A DNA stretch of 64,000 bases, taken from contig NW_005200814.1 of assembly GCF_000372725.1 (NCBI RefSeq), positions 84,302 through 148,301 of the forward strand, given 5' to 3'. The notes beneath the pieces were generated by a model, which saw only the letters and a list, made by a program, of their open reading frames with translations, was not told the origin of the DNA and ran no database searches. This document shows, piece after piece, positions 61,061 to 64,000 of the stretch (position 1 is its first letter; the number at the start of each line of letters is the position of its first letter). Position numbers and translations under genes: made by a program. The DNA is from Emiliania huxleyi CCMP1516. Its lineage: Eukaryota; Haptophyta; Isochrysidales; Noelaerhabdaceae.

Positions 61061-61558
61061 CTATAACATCGCTGGGTGGGCCAACCTCCTTCCCCGTGAG
61101 ACCAACATGTAAGCGATGAGGGCGCTGGTGCTGCAAACGTAGATGGCAGTGCGGGTCAGAGTCGTATGCGCCGCCGCGTCAAGACTTGCTCCAATCAGCC
61201 TCTGAAGCAAAGACGAAAGAGCCTTCTTCTCGGAGTATTTGGTCGGCTCAAAGCGCAGGCTGGTGGCGAATAGAGACTGCGTCGGGTCCAACAAGGCGTC
61301 GAGCACCCACCAAGCGACCAGCCTCTACGACGGTTCAGCGGCTGCAGGCGTCATGCGACGCGCGGCGCAACCGATGATGCGCAAGTATCGGTTGCGCACT
61401 GACGAGGCGGAGCGGTCGCAATCCATCTTGATGGCGATCTGGGCAGGTGCAAGGAGAGGCAGGTGATAGGAGGATAGTTGGCTAACGTAGAAGGCAGAAC
61501 TACACGCCGACGCGGGACATCGAGCAAGTGGTACAACCAACACGCTAACTAAGCGCAA
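61061..61558 (-). CDS. Possible two-exon protein with one membrane segment
   Basis: Two minus-strand frames may belong together: IAIKMDCDRSASSVRNRYLR (near 61440) and MLDALLDPTQSLFATSLRFE ... LTRTAIYVCSTSALIAYMLV (61061-61306), separated by a possible GT-AG intron near 61310-61330. No family recognised. Confidence 0.35.
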
Positions 61559-61898
61559 TGTTCAAACCGACCTCTGTCGAGCCTGAGCTCAGGCAGGGGC
61601 TGTAAGGTAGTGAAAGACCTTCCCTGGGTCTGATTCTCACACCCTCACTGTCGTCGCATGCGAGGTTCTTGTTTCTTATCACCCTACTGTGAATCTACAA
61701 GGCCCGCGGGTAGTCTCCCCCCATTCCCAGGGCCTCCAGGGCTCGCACCTCAACCTCTCACAGACCAGCGCACAGCGCCATTTGACGTATTTTCTTCTCA
61801 ATAACAAGGCTGTGAAACCACAGGAAGATCCGCGAAAAGGCCACGGACGTCCCCGCGTCATCTCCTCGTCGCTGTCACATCTGAATCTCGTCGCTGAT

Positions 61899-62873
61899 AT
61901 GGCCTCTGTTGAGTTGACGCTGTACCGCTCGCTGTGCCGTGGCCTACGAGAGCTGAGGATGCGCCCACGTCTGTGGACAGCCATTTACAATGGTGTCGTC
62001 AGGAGGACAAAACGCTCGCAGGCGCAATGACTCTGGGCACACGCTCCATGTGCAAATGACACACGTCTTTCCAACTCACGTGCAGCCCTACTATCTCCCC
62101 CCCCCCCCCCAGGCTGCCGCCAGCTTCCAAGGCCAGGTGCTCTGTGTTGACGTCGCGGCTCTATTCCGCGGCCTCGATGATAGTGCCAACATCGAGGCTG
62201 CGCTCGCCTCGCTCGCCATGCCGGAGCTCGACTTGCGCCGTACCCTCATCCGCGCGGAAAAATTGAGGCGGCAGCATGAGGTCGATAAGGCCTTTGTCGC
62301 GCTGAGGCGGCTGCAAGAGCTCAACGACACGCTTGGTCGCCTCGAGGAGAGCGGCGCCTTTGCTCCAATGCGCCGCGCGCCAGAGATTCGCTTCTTGATT
62401 GGGCAGAGCCTACGACACCAACGGCTGGGCCCATGCGTGGCGTATGGGTGGGATCACACCTGCGAGGCGGAGTTTCCGAGAGACAGCCGAGGTACATCGG
62501 GATAGTCTATGCGCGCTGATGGCGAACCTCCTCAATGTGCCTAGGCGAAGCAGCCTCCTTCGGCGGCAGCGCTGCTGCGAATTGGCGCACCTCACCACCC
62601 ACCACAATCGGAGCTGGCCTAAACCAAGTCTGCCTCAAGCCCTTCCTGTGAGCAGGGGGTCCCCTCGGCATCGTCGACAATCGAACGGCTTTTGTCGGCG
62701 TTGACAATGGCGTTATAGCGCAGGTTGGGCGCCCGCCGACCCTGAGCCTCGGCCTTGCCTGCCCTATGAGGGACTTGCCTTATCCCTGGCAGCCCTTCTA
62801 CCGCGTTTTGCTGGAGGATGGCAAGGCGCACTACGCGGCGCAGGAGTTGCTCGAGCCTGCGACGGAGGGGTGA
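61899..62873 (+). CDS. LYR-motif protein with C-terminal YccV-like (hemimethylated-DNA-binding/HspQ) domain
   Basis: The first exon starts MASVELTLYRSLCRGLRELR, a clear LYR motif (L-Y-R in a short helix, as in mitochondrial Fe-S and complex I assembly factors). A later exon (from about 62111) has helices (LRRTLIRAEKLRRQHEVDKA, ALRRLQELNDTLGRLEES) and then IRFLIGQSLRHQRLGPCVAYGWD, the start of a YccV/HspQ barrel (G...RH...G...GWD). The last exon (from about 62650) supplies TAFVGVDNGVIAQVGRP and PYPWQPFYRVLLEDGKAHYA, the typical end (QPFY.VL..DG...Y.A...L). The stop is at 62873. At least two introns are involved, one with a poly-C acceptor tract. Mitochondrial localisation is likely but not shown. 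Confidence 0.75.
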
Positions 62874-63460
62874 GATGGTAATCGAGATACACAGCGCTGG
62901 AGAGACCTGCTGGCAGGGCTGACACCTGAGTGCAATGTGTGCCGACGCAGAGGAACTGTGCGAGAGCTCTATGCATCACGGCTCTGCGCCGTGCCCGCAC
63001 TAGGCGCCCCATAAGGGGAACTTCCTTTTTCTTTGTGAGCGCCGAGGGGGGCCGACTGGTGCCTCGGAAGGAGCTTGCACAGAGATACCCCGAGCTCTAA
63101 CGAGCATCGCGAGCTGCCTGATCTCCAACTTCCTCCGAGCGTTTGCTCGTACAATGGCTGTTGAGGGTGCCTCGCAACCCCTCAACAATGGCTGTTGAGG
63201 GTGCCGCACCCCCTCAACAGCCACACATGCCCCCCGTCGGCTCAAAGCCAAGCGGCGGGCCACGAGTCACGCTCTCTCGCGGTGTGATTTAGCACGTGGC
63301 GCTCCGCGAATCAGACGCGGCCTCGTCATGACAACAGCACTTCTCTGTCGATAGGCTCGATGACAAGGGTATTGGCTTCCCCACATCAACCACACTTATG
63401 CGCTGAGAATATATGTGAGTCAGAGCACCTCCGTCAGCGCGCAGTTGATAACCGCCGGAC
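62874..63460. other. Intergenic region with a GGCTGTTGAGGG hairpin
   Basis: 63153-63232 holds CAATGGCTGTTGAGGGTGCC twice, each followed by a complementary CCCTCAACA, so it can form two stem-loops. No gene recognised. Confidence 0.55.
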
Positions 63461-64000
63461 TACCCTCGTTGCAGCCGCATCTCCGGTTCGATCGCCATCC
63501 CGTCCACGTCTCGATCGGCACGCAGCCGGTGAAAAGCTGGCAGCGGCACATGCGCTGCTTCTGCACGCGGCAGGGGCACCTGTGGGTGGGGAGGCAAGAA
63601 TGCGTGTTGGTGTGAGAGTGTGTGAGGAGAGAGATGTAAATAGTGTGACTAGACCATGGTCGAAGACGTACGTGAAGTAATTGCTAAGTTAATTGTCACT
63701 TCCGGCCGACCTGTGGTCCATGCATTCCTTGTCCATGAGCACCAGCTCGTGTGCCGGCACCTTTTTCATCCGCAGGGTGAAGCGGGGGAACGTGGTTGGG
63801 CCAGGGCCACACAGAGTCAACGCGGGGCGCGAATGCGAAGGTGGCAAGGGTCAGAGGCACACCGTCGTTCCGAGTTCCTCAAAGCCCGAGGTGTATCCAT
63901 TCGAGGCGAGGATCTCAAATGACGTGTACCCGCGCCGCGCCGCTAAGCGTGGCAGATCGCCTGCAGCGTGACATGCATCGATCAGTGCAGCACGGCTCTC
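63461..64000 (-). CDS. Unrecognised minus-strand gene entering from the right edge
   Basis: Three minus-strand segments look protein-like. About 63857-64000: AALIDACHAAGDLPRLAARR and FEILASNGYTSGFEELGTTV. About 63700-63790: FTLRMKKVPAHELVLMDKEC. About 63430-63590: MCRCQLFTGCVPIETWTGWR and ALTEV. DACHAAG after a hydrophobic strand faintly recalls caspase/metacaspase-like folds, but this is weak. The gene starts beyond the window. GT/AG candidates exist between segments but were not proven. Confidence 0.4.

Overview
This window is eukaryotic nuclear DNA from a GC-rich, intron-rich, gene-dense unicellular alga. A haptophyte is my best guess. The grounds are short introns with very many GC donors, N-termini resembling plastid or mitochondrial targeting peptides, Pro-rich secreted proteins, and a gene set that includes fused BioD-BioA biotin synthesis, ArgJ, GT2 and GT61 glycosyltransferases and kringle/LNR receptors. 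A pelagophyte or another secondary-plastid alga is not excluded. I saw no rRNA, tRNA, CRISPR array or virus. Most genes are split by introns of about 50-200 bp, so single reading frames give only parts of the proteins. I assembled exons by reading splice sites against family conservation; where I could not, the coordinates are outer limits.

Layout. 1-936 (-): partial PIF/Harbinger transposase. 1225-2043: EF-hand protein. 2128-2346 (-): small secreted Cys protein. 2953-4218: RlmN-type radical SAM enzyme. 4605-7119 (-): cysteinyl-tRNA synthetase. 7594-9033: GT2 glycosyltransferase. 9458-11663 (-): organellar-type DEAD-box helicase. 11945-12803: an 859-bp foldback transposon-like element made of many small hairpins. 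13528-14450: UBE2J-type E2. 16535-17778: PlsC acyltransferase. 18201-19432: interleaved duplications. 19846-20460 (-): hypothetical. 20912-23635: secreted beta-helix protein with a recent internal duplication. 23925-26917 (-): JmjC ribosomal oxygenase with a telomeric repeat in one intron. 28637-30982: membrane matrixin-like protease. 31312-31791 (-): bZIP factor. 32931-34964: ornithine decarboxylase. 36103-38013: kringle/LNR receptor-like protein. 39017-39581: broken vWA fragment. 40864-41433 (-) and 41581-42598: hypothetical protein and multipass membrane protein. 42727-45973: BioD-BioA. Six minus-strand genes then run in a row: cold-shock protein, ArgJ, PITH protein, LEA2/DUF3712-like membrane protein, nucleotide-sugar transporter and GT61. 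58248-60654: phospholipase D/cardiolipin synthase family. 61899-62873: LYR-motif plus YccV-like protein. The right edge carries part of an unrecognised minus-strand gene.

Most genes are unrelated housekeeping or cell-surface functions, and there is no operon-like pathway. A loose theme is surface glycan biology: GT2, GT61, the nucleotide-sugar transporter, the beta-helix protein and the kringle/LNR protein.

The most unusual content lies in the non-coding DNA. GC-AG introns are pervasive. Two introns in different genes are copies of one element (introner-like). Several introns are built from simple repeats flanked by copies of the exon boundary, one of them telomeric. A GCCGAGAT motif fills many introns, nearly always on the sense strand. 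A GAAATTCTTTTTT-like box sits 28-97 bp before the ATG of six genes. Several dispersed repeat families lie between genes.
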